64,000 bases of DNA from Brevundimonas variabilis (GTDB lineage Bacteria; Pseudomonadota; Alphaproteobacteria; Caulobacterales; Caulobacteraceae): contig NZ_JACHOR010000005.1 of NCBI RefSeq assembly GCF_014199945.1, forward strand, positions 248,001 through 312,000, given 5' to 3'. Positions 44,582-53,037 of this stretch are shown here, piece by piece. The translations under genes and the position numbers were made by a program. The number at the start of each line of letters is the position of its first letter. Position 1 is the first letter of the stretch. Under the pieces are notes generated by a model, which was not told the origin of the DNA, did not search any database, and worked only from the letters and a program-made list of their open reading frames with translations.

Positions 44582-45181
44582 TCAGAGGGCCTGTCGCCGC
44601 CTCGATATCAGCAGAGACGCCGCCCCTGCCAATGCCAAACCAAAGAGGATCATCGCCCATTCCGACAGGGTCGGGACGGCGACGGGGGGTGGGATGACTT
44701 GCGTGACCTGAAACGCCACGTCGTAAGCGGGGGCAATGCCGGTGAAACCGAAAACATGCGCGCCGTTGAGGTAGGTGTTGGTCGTGGAAACTCGCAGTCG
44801 CGTACTGTTGAACACAAAGCTGTAGTTATTGCCGGCCACGACAGGAAACGGCGTGGACAACGTGATGGTTTGGAGCGGTGCTGCATCGTCGGCTGCCGCC
44901 GTCGTGTTCACGGTCTGGGTGCTGATCGCCGCTCCGCAGGCTCCGCAGCCGCCATTGTAGACCCTCAATGTGTCGCCTGACACGCTGGTGCCAGGCCGTA
45001 CCGCGATCTGGGTGACATTCCCGGTCACGGTCGCGACGAAGGTTTGTCCCTGACCTGAGCCGCTGAAGACAGTGTCGCTGCTGGTTTGGCCGATGGTCTG
45101 GGCCTCCGCCACAACCGGCGTCATCGCCAATCCTATGGCCAGCGCGAGCCCCGCCAAGATGCAATGAAAACGACTGAACAC
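44582..45181 (-). CDS. Exported protein with IPTL-CTERM sorting signal
   Basis: 199 aa. A signal peptide ends VAEAQT. A beta-rich domain (FSGSGQGQTFVATVTG, NYSFVFNSTRLRV) is followed by VPTLSEWAMILFGLALAGAA and RRRQ, the IPTL-CTERM signal of an exosortase-type surface display system. No exosortase is in the island, so display would rely on a host enzyme. Likely surface-attached; role unknown. Confidence 0.88.
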   Translation of the reverse strand: MFSRFHCILAGLALAIGLAMTPVVAEAQTIGQTSSDTVFSGSGQGQTFVATVTGNVTQIAVRPGTSVSGDTLRVYNGGCGACGAAISTQTVNTTAAADDAAPLQTITLSTPFPVVAGNNYSFVFNSTRLRVSTTNTYLNGAHVFGFTGIAPAYDVAFQVTQVIPPPVAVPTLSEWAMILFGLALAGAASLLISRRRQAL

Positions 45182-45730
45182 CTACAAATTCCCCCGTTAA
45201 ACAAACCTTTCGCGCGCTCATCGCATAGCTTCACCGTTCTGACAATTGAGCGAGATCGTCCCAAGATGATCAACTAAGACAGCCCAACAGCAAAAAGCCC
45301 CCGCCCCGAAGGCGAGGGGCTTGAACGCGGTCGGACGATTTACCCATCGCTAAGTAGTTATACGTAGCCTTCCTCTCTGGGCGGCCTCTGCGTACGTCGT
45401 CCAGCGGCCCGCCCCGAACCTTTCATCAAACACATCTGGCTCCGGGACGGGCCGCAAATGTCTAACCGGGGCCCAGGGGCGGTCCGGTTCCGCGACGTCC
45501 ATGCAGCGCAGTCGTCTGCACCGCTGGCTAGCCCTGCGATCCGGCCGATACCTCGCAACCGAATGGCCTCAAGGGTGCAACGCGGCCGGAGAACGGGGGG
45601 ATGAACCGTCCACGCGGCATTATACAACAGCTTGGCTAATTTGTTGATTTGGCTCGCGCCGCCTGCCAGAACGACGCCGCTCGACGACCTGCGGTAGTGG
45701 GGGCCGTTTGAGTGCGTTGTTGGGGTTTGT
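45182..45730. other. Intergenic region upstream of the first acyltransferase
   Basis: About 550 bp. Bases 45260-45279 repeat the 3' end of the 43220 gene. A minus-oriented hairpin with T-run is at 45292-45322. The rest has no convincing gene; GC drops toward the acyltransferase start. Confidence 0.5.
45292..45322 (-). terminator. Hairpin terminator, minus orientation
   Basis: On the minus strand AAGCCCC-TCGCC and GGCG-GGGGCTT pair around a short loop, followed by TTTTT at 45292-45296. Confidence 0.65.
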
Positions 45731-46759
45731 ATGGAAGTTCGAGTACGCGAACCGTGGGCCGATATTGCTCGTGGTTTTGCGATTGTAACAGTAATCTTTT
45801 TCCACGTTGTACTAGCGCTCGACGCGATAGGTGATGTGCATGGGAAAGTCTTTGTGCTCATCCATGTCTTCGCACCAATCCCGATGGCGCTGTTTTTTTT
45901 CGTATCAGGCCTATTCAGCAAAAAGTTGGTTCGAGGTGGCTTGAGTTCACCGCTGGGCTTTCGTGTCCTCGACCTCTTTTATGTTTTTGTTGTCTGGTCT
46001 CTGATCGAAGCGTTTATCCGAACGGCCATCAGTGGTTCAGTCGGTCACTTCGATCCAGTCGGATACCTAATCAACCCGATTTCCAATCTATGGTTTATCT
46101 GGGCGCTGGTCTTATTCACGCTCGTATCAGCAATGTGCTCTGGTCGATCCGCTGCTGTCTTGATGGTCGCCGCAGCGTTTATATCGCTCTGTTCCTTTAC
46201 CAACGTCTTGGTATTGGACAATCTCGTCCACAATCACGTAGCAAAATACGCGGTGTTTTTCTTTGTGGGCGTTTTCGCAGTTGATCTGGCTGGCGTGTCT
46301 AAGCTCAAGAGCATCCCAGTCTTTGGCGTCTTGGCTCTTATTTATGTCATGGTCACGATCGGTCTAGCCGGTAAATTCAGCGAAGGTCTGAATGGGTTTG
46401 TATTCGCTCTTCTCACCTGGATAGCGGTCCCGACAGCAATCTCTGGATGTTACGTGTTAGGAAAAATCAATGCAGTTAGGGTTGTCATTGGATGGTTCGG
46501 CAAGAACAGCCTGGGTCTATACGTTGGCCATCCTATTGCGATCATGCTGTTGATGGTGGGGTATCAGCAGCTCGTCCCGATCGATGGCGAACCCGCTCTG
46601 GTTTCGGCTTTTGTTCTGACATTGATGGCCATAGCTTTCAGCGTGGGATTGCTGATGATAGCCTCCTTCTGTGGATTTAAGGCTCTCTATCAAGCACCAA
46701 GGTCGATCATTGATCGTATCGCGATGCTGATAGTTAGGCCGCGTTCCGTACCGCTTTAG
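45731..46759 (+). CDS. Acyltransferase-3 family membrane protein
   Basis: 342 aa, about ten membrane helices, with ARGFAIVTVIFFHVVLA at the N-terminus, where the conserved His sits, and LFFFVSGLFSKK in the next helix. This is the Acyl_transf_3 family, which O-acetylates or otherwise acylates surface sugars. GC is markedly low compared with the chromosome. Prophages often carry such genes to alter receptors (inference). Confidence 0.88.
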   Translation: MEVRVREPWADIARGFAIVTVIFFHVVLALDAIGDVHGKVFVLIHVFAPIPMALFFFVSGLFSKKLVRGGLSSPLGFRVLDLFYVFVVWSLIEAFIRTAISGSVGHFDPVGYLINPISNLWFIWALVLFTLVSAMCSGRSAAVLMVAAAFISLCSFTNVLVLDNLVHNHVAKYAVFFFVGVFAVDLAGVSKLKSIPVFGVLALIYVMVTIGLAGKFSEGLNGFVFALLTWIAVPTAISGCYVLGKINAVRVVIGWFGKNSLGLYVGHPIAIMLLMVGYQQLVPIDGEPALVSAFVLTLMAIAFSVGLLMIASFCGFKALYQAPRSIIDRIAMLIVRPRSVPL

Positions 46760-46831
46760 GCCACGCTTGCGAGCTTTGTCTGTGCAGCCAAGGCTCGAAA
46801 CACGGGCCTTATGGAACAGGCAGACCTAGCT

Positions 46832-47119
46832 TCAATCAGGGGGATGGTTCGCGCGTCTACAGGTATCAAGTGCGGCGCGTTCAGCGTCCCGCTGGGCCAG
46901 CGTATAGGCCAGCGCATCCAGCACGATCTCGACGCGATTGAGGTGGTCACCCGCCGCCTGAATGAGGGGCCGGATGTCCACGTCGTTCCGGTCCACCGAG
47001 ACGTCGCAGGGAACGGGCACCGGGACATTCACCGTCACGGTCCTGACGACAGGCTCCGGGGCAGGGCGAGGGGCGCAGGCGGTCGCAGCCAGCGCCGCGA
47101 TCAGAACAAGCCGCTTCAT
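46832..47119 (-). CDS. Rz1-like lipoprotein or small phage lysis protein
   Basis: 95 aa with a lipobox-like MKRLVLIAALAATACAP, Cys15. Pro-rich after the Cys (PRPAPEPVV), like Rz1 outer-membrane spanins, but longer than usual. It follows the Rz-like gene with ATGA overlap. The cassette order peptidase, Rz-like, Rz1-like supports the call. Confidence 0.6.
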   Translation of the reverse strand: MKRLVLIAALAATACAPRPAPEPVVRTVTVNVPVPVPCDVSVDRNDVDIRPLIQAAGDHLNRVEIVLDALAYTLAQRDAERAALDTCRRANHPPD

Positions 47120-47520
47120 CCGACACGCTCCAGAATAGTCCGGTCCGCCGCCTCGCAGATGGTCTCGCCGGGGTTGGGTTGGGCTCGCCGGGCACCGACT
47201 AGCTGGCGCTCCAGTGTCCGTGCGCGGTCCTGTGCGGCCTTGGTTGCCTGTTGACCCTCGGCCTTGATCCGATCGGCCTCAGCCTTCCACGCAGCGACCT
47301 GTTCGGATTGGAAGGTGATCGCCCCCTCAAGGTTGCGGGACTGAGCCTGACAAGTGGCCAGACGGTCGCGGAAGCCGGTGACCGGCGTCTCGATCTCGGC
47401 ATCCAGGCGGTCGCGGTCTCGCTTCACCGTCGCCTCGGCAAAGAACAGCCAGATCGTCGTCGAAAGGAACACGGCGCATAGCGCTGCCGCTCCGATCAGC
47501 TTCAGGCGATCGGTGATCAT
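47116..47520 (-). CDS. Rz-like inner-membrane spanin
   Basis: 134 aa. An N-terminal membrane anchor (LKLIGAAALCAVFLSTTIWLF) is followed by a charged coiled coil (about 50-110), the plan of phage Rz (i-spanin). It overlaps the peptidase gene upstream (ATGA) and the Rz1-like gene downstream. It would fuse inner and outer membranes at lysis. Confidence 0.7.
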   Translation of the reverse strand: MITDRLKLIGAAALCAVFLSTTIWLFFAEATVKRDRDRLDAEIETPVTGFRDRLATCQAQSRNLEGAITFQSEQVAAWKAEADRIKAEGQQATKAAQDRARTLERQLVGARRAQPNPGETICEAADRTILERVG

Positions 47521-47900
47521 GGGTAGCGCTTCCGGTCGAGTTCAAAGTGCGGGCCATCGCGCAGGCGCGGCCAGTCACCTCCCCAGACGATCGGAGTGGC
47601 CAGTTCCTTCGAGGCCTGTTTGAAAGCCGCGGCGATCTTCGGATACAGCGGCCAGTCCCAGCGCACGTTGCAATTTACCAGGGCGACAACATCCACAGCA
47701 TGGCCCGTCAGGTGCCGAGAGTTCATCGTCTCACTGGCGCCGGCCGCGAACAGCTCTTTTTGCCGCGTGACGGACCGAAGGCCCTCAGTGATCCGGAAAT
47801 TGGTGCCGGTGATCTGGATGGCTCTCTCGACGACAGCGACCAGTTCGGGCTTCACGCCTTTCAGTTTGGCACGCGACTGCGCACCGAGGACAAAGGCCAT
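47517..47900 (-). CDS. Phage endolysin, M15 peptidase
   Basis: 127 aa. SRHLTGHAVDVVALV (His and Asp ligands, SxHxxGxAxD) and DGPHFEL (last His) form the zinc site of M15-type L-Ala-D-Glu or D-Ala-D-Ala peptidases, as in T5 endolysin. Cytoplasmic until released by a holin. The stop overlaps the next gene start. Confidence 0.9.
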   Translation of the reverse strand: MAFVLGAQSRAKLKGVKPELVAVVERAIQITGTNFRITEGLRSVTRQKELFAAGASETMNSRHLTGHAVDVVALVNCNVRWDWPLYPKIAAAFKQASKELATPIVWGGDWPRLRDGPHFELDRKRYP

Positions 47901-48066
47901 CGGTTGGTCTCCCGAAAGTTGAGGATGGTGAGCGATTTAGCGAAAAGCTAAGGTTAGCTGCGGTTCACGGGGGCGCTGGTAGAGGGATCCCAGCGGGTGA
48001 CCGTCAGGACCAGGCCGACACATCGCTTAAGTGCCAACGGGGCGCCGTGTCGGCCTGGTCTGATCT

Positions 48067-48408
48067 CTAGTCGCGCGCCTCGATCGACACGCTGCCGACG
48101 CCGGCAGATGCGCTGACCTTGCCGATCCATGGTGTGGCGAAGGCCAGGACGACGACCGGGATGCAGCCGAGAGACAGAAGCCCCATCCAGCCGAGGAAGT
48201 GGATCCGCAGATAGGCCACGTTATCCGGCCAGGCTTTGAAGGTCAGGATGATGATGATGGCCGCGCCGAAGAGGCATGGGACGGCCAAAGCCAGCGCAAT
48301 GGCCACAAACGGGCCCCTGGCGGGCTTGGTCAGCGTCGCGGCATCCGGAGTGCCCGGGCCCATCACCATGGACGCCACGGTGTCCGCAGCGCGTTGAGCT
48401 TCGGTCAC
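48067..48408 (-). CDS. Holin-like two-helix membrane protein
   Basis: 113 aa from GTG 48408, overlapping the previous stop (GTGA). Two hydrophobic helices (FVAIALALAVPCLFGAAIII and MGLLSLGCIPVVVLAFA) with a short loop, typical of class II holins, but no sequence signature. Located in the lysis cassette, 165 bp before the endolysin. Function by position. Confidence 0.6.
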   Translation of the reverse strand: MTEAQRAADTVASMVMGPGTPDAATLTKPARGPFVAIALALAVPCLFGAAIIIILTFKAWPDNVAYLRIHFLGWMGLLSLGCIPVVVLAFATPWIGKVSASAGVGSVSIEARD

Positions 48409-48860
48409 GATGCGGGTCCGGTCATGGTGACGACCGCAGCCGTAATGGTGGCCTTCTCGACCGACTCCATCGACGCTTGGCGCTCGCGCATTTCCTTGAT
48501 CCGGGCGACATGATCGCCAGCCTTGTCCGGTGCCATTTCCAACAGCATCAGCAAAGCGTCCAGGCACTGCGTCAGGTTGTTGATCCGATGCCGGTCTACG
48601 GCCCTCTCGGCGTCGTGAGCTCTTCGTTCATCGTCTAGTCGACGCTCCAACGCCTCGACACGCTGGCGCAAGCTGTCGTTATCCTGAGCGCGCGCCGCAA
48701 GCAGGCTGGTCTCCCGCTCGCTGGCCAGCTTCGCCATGATCGGCCGCAGCCGGACGAAGAACCCCAGAAGGATGACTAGGACACCCCAGCCCCAGGGCGC
48801 GCGTTCGAAGCTCGACGCAACAGTTCCGCTCAAAGCATCAAGCACGGCGACCTCGCCCAT
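48405..48860 (-). CDS. Membrane-anchored coiled-coil phage protein
   Basis: 151 aa from ATG 48860 (a TTG at 48872 is an alternative). One membrane helix (APWGWGVLVILLGFFVRL) then a long coiled coil (about 45-115). The start overlaps the preceding gene by 23 nt. It could be a spanin, an antiholin or a tail-associated protein; the evidence does not decide. Confidence 0.6.
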   Translation of the reverse strand: MGEVAVLDALSGTVASSFERAPWGWGVLVILLGFFVRLRPIMAKLASERETSLLAARAQDNDSLRQRVEALERRLDDERRAHDAERAVDRHRINNLTQCLDALLMLLEMAPDKAGDHVARIKEMRERQASMESVEKATITAAVVTMTGPAS

Positions 48861-49122
48861 AGGAGTGACCAAGAAACAGGGTGAAGATCGCCACGGCGAT
48901 GTCGGCCAGCAGCAGCCCGATCATGGCCGCGTCTGATGCGAAGTCGCCATGCAGCAGGCGGCGTCCGAGGAAGCCCATCATCAGCGCGGCGACCAGCAGG
49001 GCGTGAAGCCGGGCAGGGTCGTTCCGGTGATGCTGTTTGACGTACATCCGCCAGACGGAAGGAGCCATGTAGAGAAACACCGCTCCCCAAGACAGGAAGG
49101 CGGCCGCAAATAGCCAGGCCAT
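48838..49122 (-). CDS. Small multi-helix membrane protein, possible holin
   Basis: 94 aa from ATG 49122: MAWLFAAAFLSWGAVFLYMA... Three hydrophobic segments, with charged loops. It opens the leftward lysis cassette. Holin is the simplest guess since the next genes are lysis genes; there is no motif to prove it. Confidence 0.55.
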   Translation of the reverse strand: MAWLFAAAFLSWGAVFLYMAPSVWRMYVKQHHRNDPARLHALLVAALMMGFLGRRLLHGDFASDAAMIGLLLADIAVAIFTLFLGHSYGRGRRA

Positions 49123-49354
49123 GATCGACGGCTCCGTAAGGCACAGGTTGGGCGGGGAAATTTTCGCGGACGTGACGCGGCGCAACAATTGATAGTTGCA
49201 GGATCGTCACTCGTTCTCAGGGAACATACCGCCGGTAGGGGACTTGAATCGTTCTCACTGGGCAGTCTGCCCAGCCTCACCCGGTGAGAGGGCGGCTCGG
49301 CACCAGTGCCGAACAATAGGGCCGGGCCGCCCAACCCGTTGTGGAGCGCGCCCA

Positions 49355-49489
49355 ATGGACGACAAAGAAGACGAGCTGCCCCGCCCTCAGTCCAAGCTTT
49401 TGACCTACCTGCTATTCGTAGCAGTCGGCGCACTGACCATGGCGTTCTGGGGAGCGGTTATCTGGCTGTGCATAAGGGCAATGCACTGA
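49355..49489 (+). CDS. Small single-helix membrane protein
   Basis: 44 aa: MDDKEDELPRPQSKLLTY... then a membrane helix LLFVAVGALTMAFWGAVIWL. GGAG is 10 nt upstream of ATG 49355. Too short for family assignment. It stands divergently from the lysis cassette. Confidence 0.5.
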   Translation: MDDKEDELPRPQSKLLTYLLFVAVGALTMAFWGAVIWLCIRAMH

Positions 49490-49524
49490 TCGAAGCCGAT
49501 GATGGCCTTGTCGGCTCGAAAAAC

Positions 49525-50577
49525 TTAGGAGGCGGGTAGGGGCGATTTGCGGCTTCTTGCTGCAAACCAGGCCTGAATTGGCTCATCGACAAATTTCATC
49601 GCCAGCCAGCTCACGCTGAATATGACGCCGAACCAGGCTACACACAGCAAGGGTGCCGGGACACCTGATCCGAATGCCTTCACCGTCAGTGCCTTCAGGA
49701 AGAAGATCAAAGGCAAGTGAAGTGCGTAGACCGGATAGGATAAGTCACCCAGGAACTTGGCCACACGCTCCAGTCCGGTTGGTAGGCGAGAGAAGATTCC
49801 TACCCAAAGGATGACCGGCAGGACGAAAATCGTCAGCGCCAAATCAGCGTACCAGCGCCACTCTAGAAAGGGCAGGGTCGCGCCTAGCACGACTGCGGGC
49901 AAAGCGAGGACAACAACTGGCCAAGGCGCACCGATCGCTGGGAGCCACCCCTTGCGGCTCAGCCGAAACAGAAAGACGCCGATGAAAAACCCGAACGCGC
50001 CTCTGGCAAACGAAGCGAGATAGGTCTCTCGCGTGACGCCAAGGCCTCCAATGCCGTAGTAGTTCACAGCAGCAATAAGGATGCCGCCGGAAAGCACCAC
50101 GATAGCTAGCAGGCGAGAAAGGGTTAGCCATTTCGCCAGCCGGAAATGGATCGCATTGACAACAAGCTCGATGAGCAGGGACCATTGAACATTGTTGAGA
50201 TCAAAGACCTGGCCAGCGACCCACAACGACGGAATGAACAGGAGTTGAGCGATGAGCCGAAGCTCCGGTGTGGACGTAGAGAAGACGCCGACAGTGGCCG
50301 CTAGGAACCCTAACACTGCTCCAAGCGCAATGAGCGGGTAGAGCCGCACCAGACGAATAGCCGCGTACTCTCGAGGCTTGAGGCCGGCCAACATTCGATG
50401 CTCATAGGCACGCGCGATAACGAAACCGCTGAGCATGAAAAAGAAGTCCACGCACAGATACATGTGCTGCAAACTGTCCGAGCCGAGAAAAGCAATGGCC
50501 TGAATATGGCCAGCGACAACGAGAATTGCCGCGACGCCCCTGAGAGCATCCAAGGCCAATATTCTTCGGGCGAGCAT
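49525..50577 (-). CDS. Acyltransferase-3 family membrane protein (OafA/YrhL type)
   Basis: 350 aa from ATG 50577. LALDALRGVAAILVVAGHIQ carries the conserved R and H of the acyltransferase-3 family, then VDFFFMLSGFVIARAYEHRM. About ten membrane helices. It is one of three such genes in the island; the other two are at 45731 and 50990. A role in O-antigen or capsule modification is likely (inference). Confidence 0.92.
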   Translation of the reverse strand: MLARRILALDALRGVAAILVVAGHIQAIAFLGSDSLQHMYLCVDFFFMLSGFVIARAYEHRMLAGLKPREYAAIRLVRLYPLIALGAVLGFLAATVGVFSTSTPELRLIAQLLFIPSLWVAGQVFDLNNVQWSLLIELVVNAIHFRLAKWLTLSRLLAIVVLSGGILIAAVNYYGIGGLGVTRETYLASFARGAFGFFIGVFLFRLSRKGWLPAIGAPWPVVVLALPAVVLGATLPFLEWRWYADLALTIFVLPVILWVGIFSRLPTGLERVAKFLGDLSYPVYALHLPLIFFLKALTVKAFGSGVPAPLLCVAWFGVIFSVSWLAMKFVDEPIQAWFAARSRKSPLPAS

Positions 50578-50710
50578 GAAAACCTTGGGGATGGGAGCGT
50601 GCCCAGCGCTATCTCGTGCAGGTTGGACCGTCAATCACGGTCATCATCTGAAATGCCGGCCCGACAGTAACATGCTCACCGCCCATGACGGGCTCCTTTC
50701 GTTGTGGGGG

Positions 50711-50887
50711 TTAAGAGGGCTCGGCCAGGGTGGACCGGACGAGATCGAGCGCGTTGAGCAGATCTGCGCGGTTCGTGTACCCCTCGCCGCCGTTGGCGAT
50801 GACGCGACCATTCTTAGCCACGATCCGCCAGCGCCACTGTTTGCGGAGCGACAGGCCGCGACGGCCCTCGTAAATTTGAAGGGTCAT
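50711..50887 (-). CDS. DUF1508 (YegP-like) protein
   Basis: 58 aa from ATG 50887: MTLQIYEGRRG then WRWRIVAKNGRVIANGGEGYTNRADLLNAL, a clear DUF1508 repeat, which normally forms a small beta-hairpin protein. Single repeat. Function unknown. An upstream extension to 51019 is unlikely. Confidence 0.88.
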   Translation of the reverse strand: MTLQIYEGRRGLSLRKQWRWRIVAKNGRVIANGGEGYTNRADLLNALDLVRSTLAEPS

Positions 50888-50989
50888 GGCAGGCTCCACT
50901 TCGCTTAAGGCGCGAAGGTCCGATACGAAAATGATCCGCAAACCATCGCTAGGGTTGCGTCTGGCCGGTCGCAGAGGCATGCGGTGCGG

Positions 50990-52027
50990 ATGACGGCAAA
51001 CGCAACTAATCATACGCATCGCTTTGGCACGCTCGACGGGTTACGCGGCCTCGCGGCTTTGGCCGTCGTGATGCAACACAGCACGACCGACTGGCTCACG
51101 CCTGCGAGGGGCGGCCTGGCCGTCGATCTCTTTTTTATCCTGAGCGGGTTCGTTCTGGCCTTCAGTTACCAGTCCCGGCTTCAAGGCCTCCGGGACTTTG
51201 CGCCATTCATCGTTAGGCGGGTCATAAGGCTATACCCACTGTATCTATTTGGTCTGGGGCTTGGAGTTTCGGCCTACCTTCTGACCTCGATCAGCGATGG
51301 TTCATTCTGGCCCACCCAAATGATCGCGGCTGCCGGGCTTAACGCTGCTTTCTTGCCCGTTCCGCCGGATCTCGCACCGGGGGGCATCTTCGTGTTCCCC
51401 TTCAACCCACCAGGTTGGTCGCTTTCGTGGGAGATGTTCATCAGCATCGCGTTTGGGTTGGCCGCGCCGTTTCTGTCAAACCGGGTACTCACGGCAATCT
51501 TGGGGGTTTCAGCCATCGGGCTGTGTTGGGTGATACTCAGCTATGGCAGCAATGACCTTGGGTCCTACTGGACAACGTTTTGGTTTGGCAGCTTGCGCGT
51601 TATCTGGGGCTTTGCATGCGGCGTTGGCCTGTACCGCTTGTTTAAAGCTGGCCGTCTGCCGAAAGAGATCAGGGGACTCGGCCCAATCGCACTGCTGATT
51701 CTGCTGTTTGTTCCAATGCCAGACGACATTCGCCCGTTCGTCGAACTTTCTGTAGCCCTAGTCGGTCTGCCGCTTATCGTAGCTTTCTCGACGGGACCCT
51801 CTGCTGGACGCGTCCTTAACTATCTCGGCCGGATATCCTTCGCTGTTTACATCGTTCACTGGCCAATCAATGTCGCGCTTCAACACTTCGATTTGGACCG
51901 GGGAACACTTCTTTCGCTTCTGATCACTCTGCCCGTGGCGGCTATTTTGGAAGTAGCCGATGAAGCATTTCGAGCAAGGCTGACAGCGCTAGTGTTCAAA
52001 CGCCGTCAGCCCCAGGCGGCGACTTAG
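50990..52027 (+). CDS. Acyltransferase-3 family membrane protein (OafA/YrhL type), second
   Basis: 345 aa from ATG 50990 (GTG 50984 is also possible). FGTLDGLRGLAALAVVMQHS has the conserved R and H, LFFILSGFVLAFSYQSRL follows, then about ten helices. It is divergent from the DUF1508 gene. Lower GC than the chromosome. Probably modifies surface glycans. Confidence 0.92.
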   Translation: MTANATNHTHRFGTLDGLRGLAALAVVMQHSTTDWLTPARGGLAVDLFFILSGFVLAFSYQSRLQGLRDFAPFIVRRVIRLYPLYLFGLGLGVSAYLLTSISDGSFWPTQMIAAAGLNAAFLPVPPDLAPGGIFVFPFNPPGWSLSWEMFISIAFGLAAPFLSNRVLTAILGVSAIGLCWVILSYGSNDLGSYWTTFWFGSLRVIWGFACGVGLYRLFKAGRLPKEIRGLGPIALLILLFVPMPDDIRPFVELSVALVGLPLIVAFSTGPSAGRVLNYLGRISFAVYIVHWPINVALQHFDLDRGTLLSLLITLPVAAILEVADEAFRARLTALVFKRRQPQAAT

Positions 52028-52102
52028 ATCTCTTATGAGTGCGGGCAAATAGCAGGGCCATGCTAAGTTGCAGGGTTAGAAGCTGTCAGGCACTGTAACA
52101 GC

Positions 52103-52267
52103 ATGAACCGCGACTCCCGCACGGGCCCTTGGACACCTAAGCCGAAGAAACCCTTTGACGAGATCCGTCGCCGGTTCATCGCGTTCTGGGCTCGGGAGAC
52201 ATCGGGCATGTCATGCATTCACGGTCCGAAAGAATGCGAGGAGTGCGAGAGCGCCCGCCAATGGTAG
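52103..52267 (+). CDS. Small 54-aa Cys-rich protein
   Basis: 54 aa: MNRDSRTGPWTPKPKKPFDE... ending SCIHGPKECEECESARQW. A CxxxxxxCxxC pattern may bind zinc. It is like small phage-encoded proteins. It sits 4 bp before the convergent SGNH fragment. Not clearly supported by a strong ribosome binding site. Confidence 0.45.
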   Translation: MNRDSRTGPWTPKPKKPFDEIRRRFIAFWARETSGMSCIHGPKECEECESARQW

Positions 52268-52271
52268 CGGA

Positions 52272-52928
52272 CTACATCGCCAGAATAGCAGCCGCCTGAA
52301 GCGCGCCGATGTCAGCGTAGAATTGGCGGTTGGGGTGAACGGTGTTGTCAGCCGTACGGGCCGCAACTGTCGCCCACTCGCCGAACGCTTCCCGTAGATC
52401 ACAGTAGGCAACGTTCATGCTGACAGCCGTAGCCAGGGCCGCAGCACGCCATTCGTTCTGAATGGCCAGCGAGCTAAAGGTTGTCGGGTTGGCAGCATTT
52501 GAGTTGACGATCAGCGCGTCACCCGTCAGCCGCGCCTTCGTGATGATCGCGGCGAGGTTCGCCTGGAACTGGGTGGAGGTCACACCAGAGTTGTTGTCAT
52601 TGAGGCCCAAGCGAATGATCGTCAGATCGGGCGCATCGAAGCCGAGGCTGTCGTTGTTCAATCGAGCATTCCCGACGGCCGCTTGATTGGTTGATGTCGC
52701 GCCGCCGCTGCCATGGTTGATGAAATGAATGCCCGGCGTTGCGCGGTTGTAGCCCCGGATTGAGCGGAGAAGGGGAACACCTGACCCTTGGGCCATGCGA
52801 AGAACATGGGCGCCAACGCTCGCGGTGCGGATGGTGATGCGGCTGAGACCGTCCCCGTTCGGCATCGTGACGTTGTTGCCAGAGATAGTGCAGCCAGGGG
52901 CGGTGATGTCGCTGGCACTGTAAAACAA
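52272..52928 (-). pseudogene. 5'-truncated SGNH/GDSL hydrolase at the island's right end
   Basis: 218 codons, open from just inside the right attachment site (the frame is blocked by TAG near 52955). The block III motif GLNDNN and the block V DNTVHPNRQFYADI are present, but the N-terminal GDSL block with the nucleophile Ser is missing. The gene was probably cut by the integration or excision event. SGNH domains are found in phage tail regions, which fits the leftward lysis genes. Confidence 0.7.
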
Positions 52929-52939
52929 GGTGTAAAACA
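52919..52939. repeat. TGTAAAACA direct repeats at the island's right end
   Basis: TGTAAAACA at 52919-52927 and 52931-52939, 12 bp apart, just inside the right attachment repeat. Candidate arm-type integrase sites. Confidence 0.6.
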
Positions 52940-52965
52940 GCGGGGTCCATTGGACCTAAGTGCTT

Positions 52966-53010
52966 GAGCGGGCGGCGGGAATCGAACCCGCACGAAAAGC
53001 TTGGGAAGCT
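52966..53010. repeat. Right attachment repeat, inside tRNA-Gly
   Basis: 45 bp identical to 38097-38141. It covers the tRNA from the anticodon arm to the acceptor 3' end. Confidence 0.92.
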
Positions 53011-53037
53011 TTCAGGCTACCACTACATCACGCCCGC
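52967..53037 (-). tRNA. tRNA-Gly (anticodon CCC)
   Basis: 71 nt without CCA. The acceptor pair GCGGGCG/CGCCCGC, the T arm with GTTCGATTC, and a seven-base anticodon loop TTCCCAA between AAAGC and GCTTT give anticodon CCC. The discriminator is T. The CCA is not encoded. The gene is intact because the island carried the 3' half back. Confidence 0.93.

Larger units (their letters stand above)
38097..53010. mobile_element. Genomic island in tRNA-Gly(CCC), prophage-derived
   Basis: Bounded by an exact 45-bp repeat, 38097-38141 and 52966-53010. The left copy is the 3' half of tRNA-Gly and the right copy is inside the intact tRNA, as expected for tyrosine-recombinase integration at a tRNA 3' end. 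TGTAAAACA repeats lie just inside both ends. Cargo: lysis genes, truncated SGNH hydrolase, acyltransferases, CPBP proteases, small genes and 114-bp repeats, some distinctly lower in GC (40.0-40.85 and 45.7-46.75 kb). No integrase, portal, capsid or replication gene is visible, so it looks like a decayed remnant. Confidence 0.85.

Noticed and set aside
45358..45921. A 187-codon minus-strand frame before the acyltransferase
   Set aside because: It overlaps the acyltransferase start in antisense and shows no coding-like composition.
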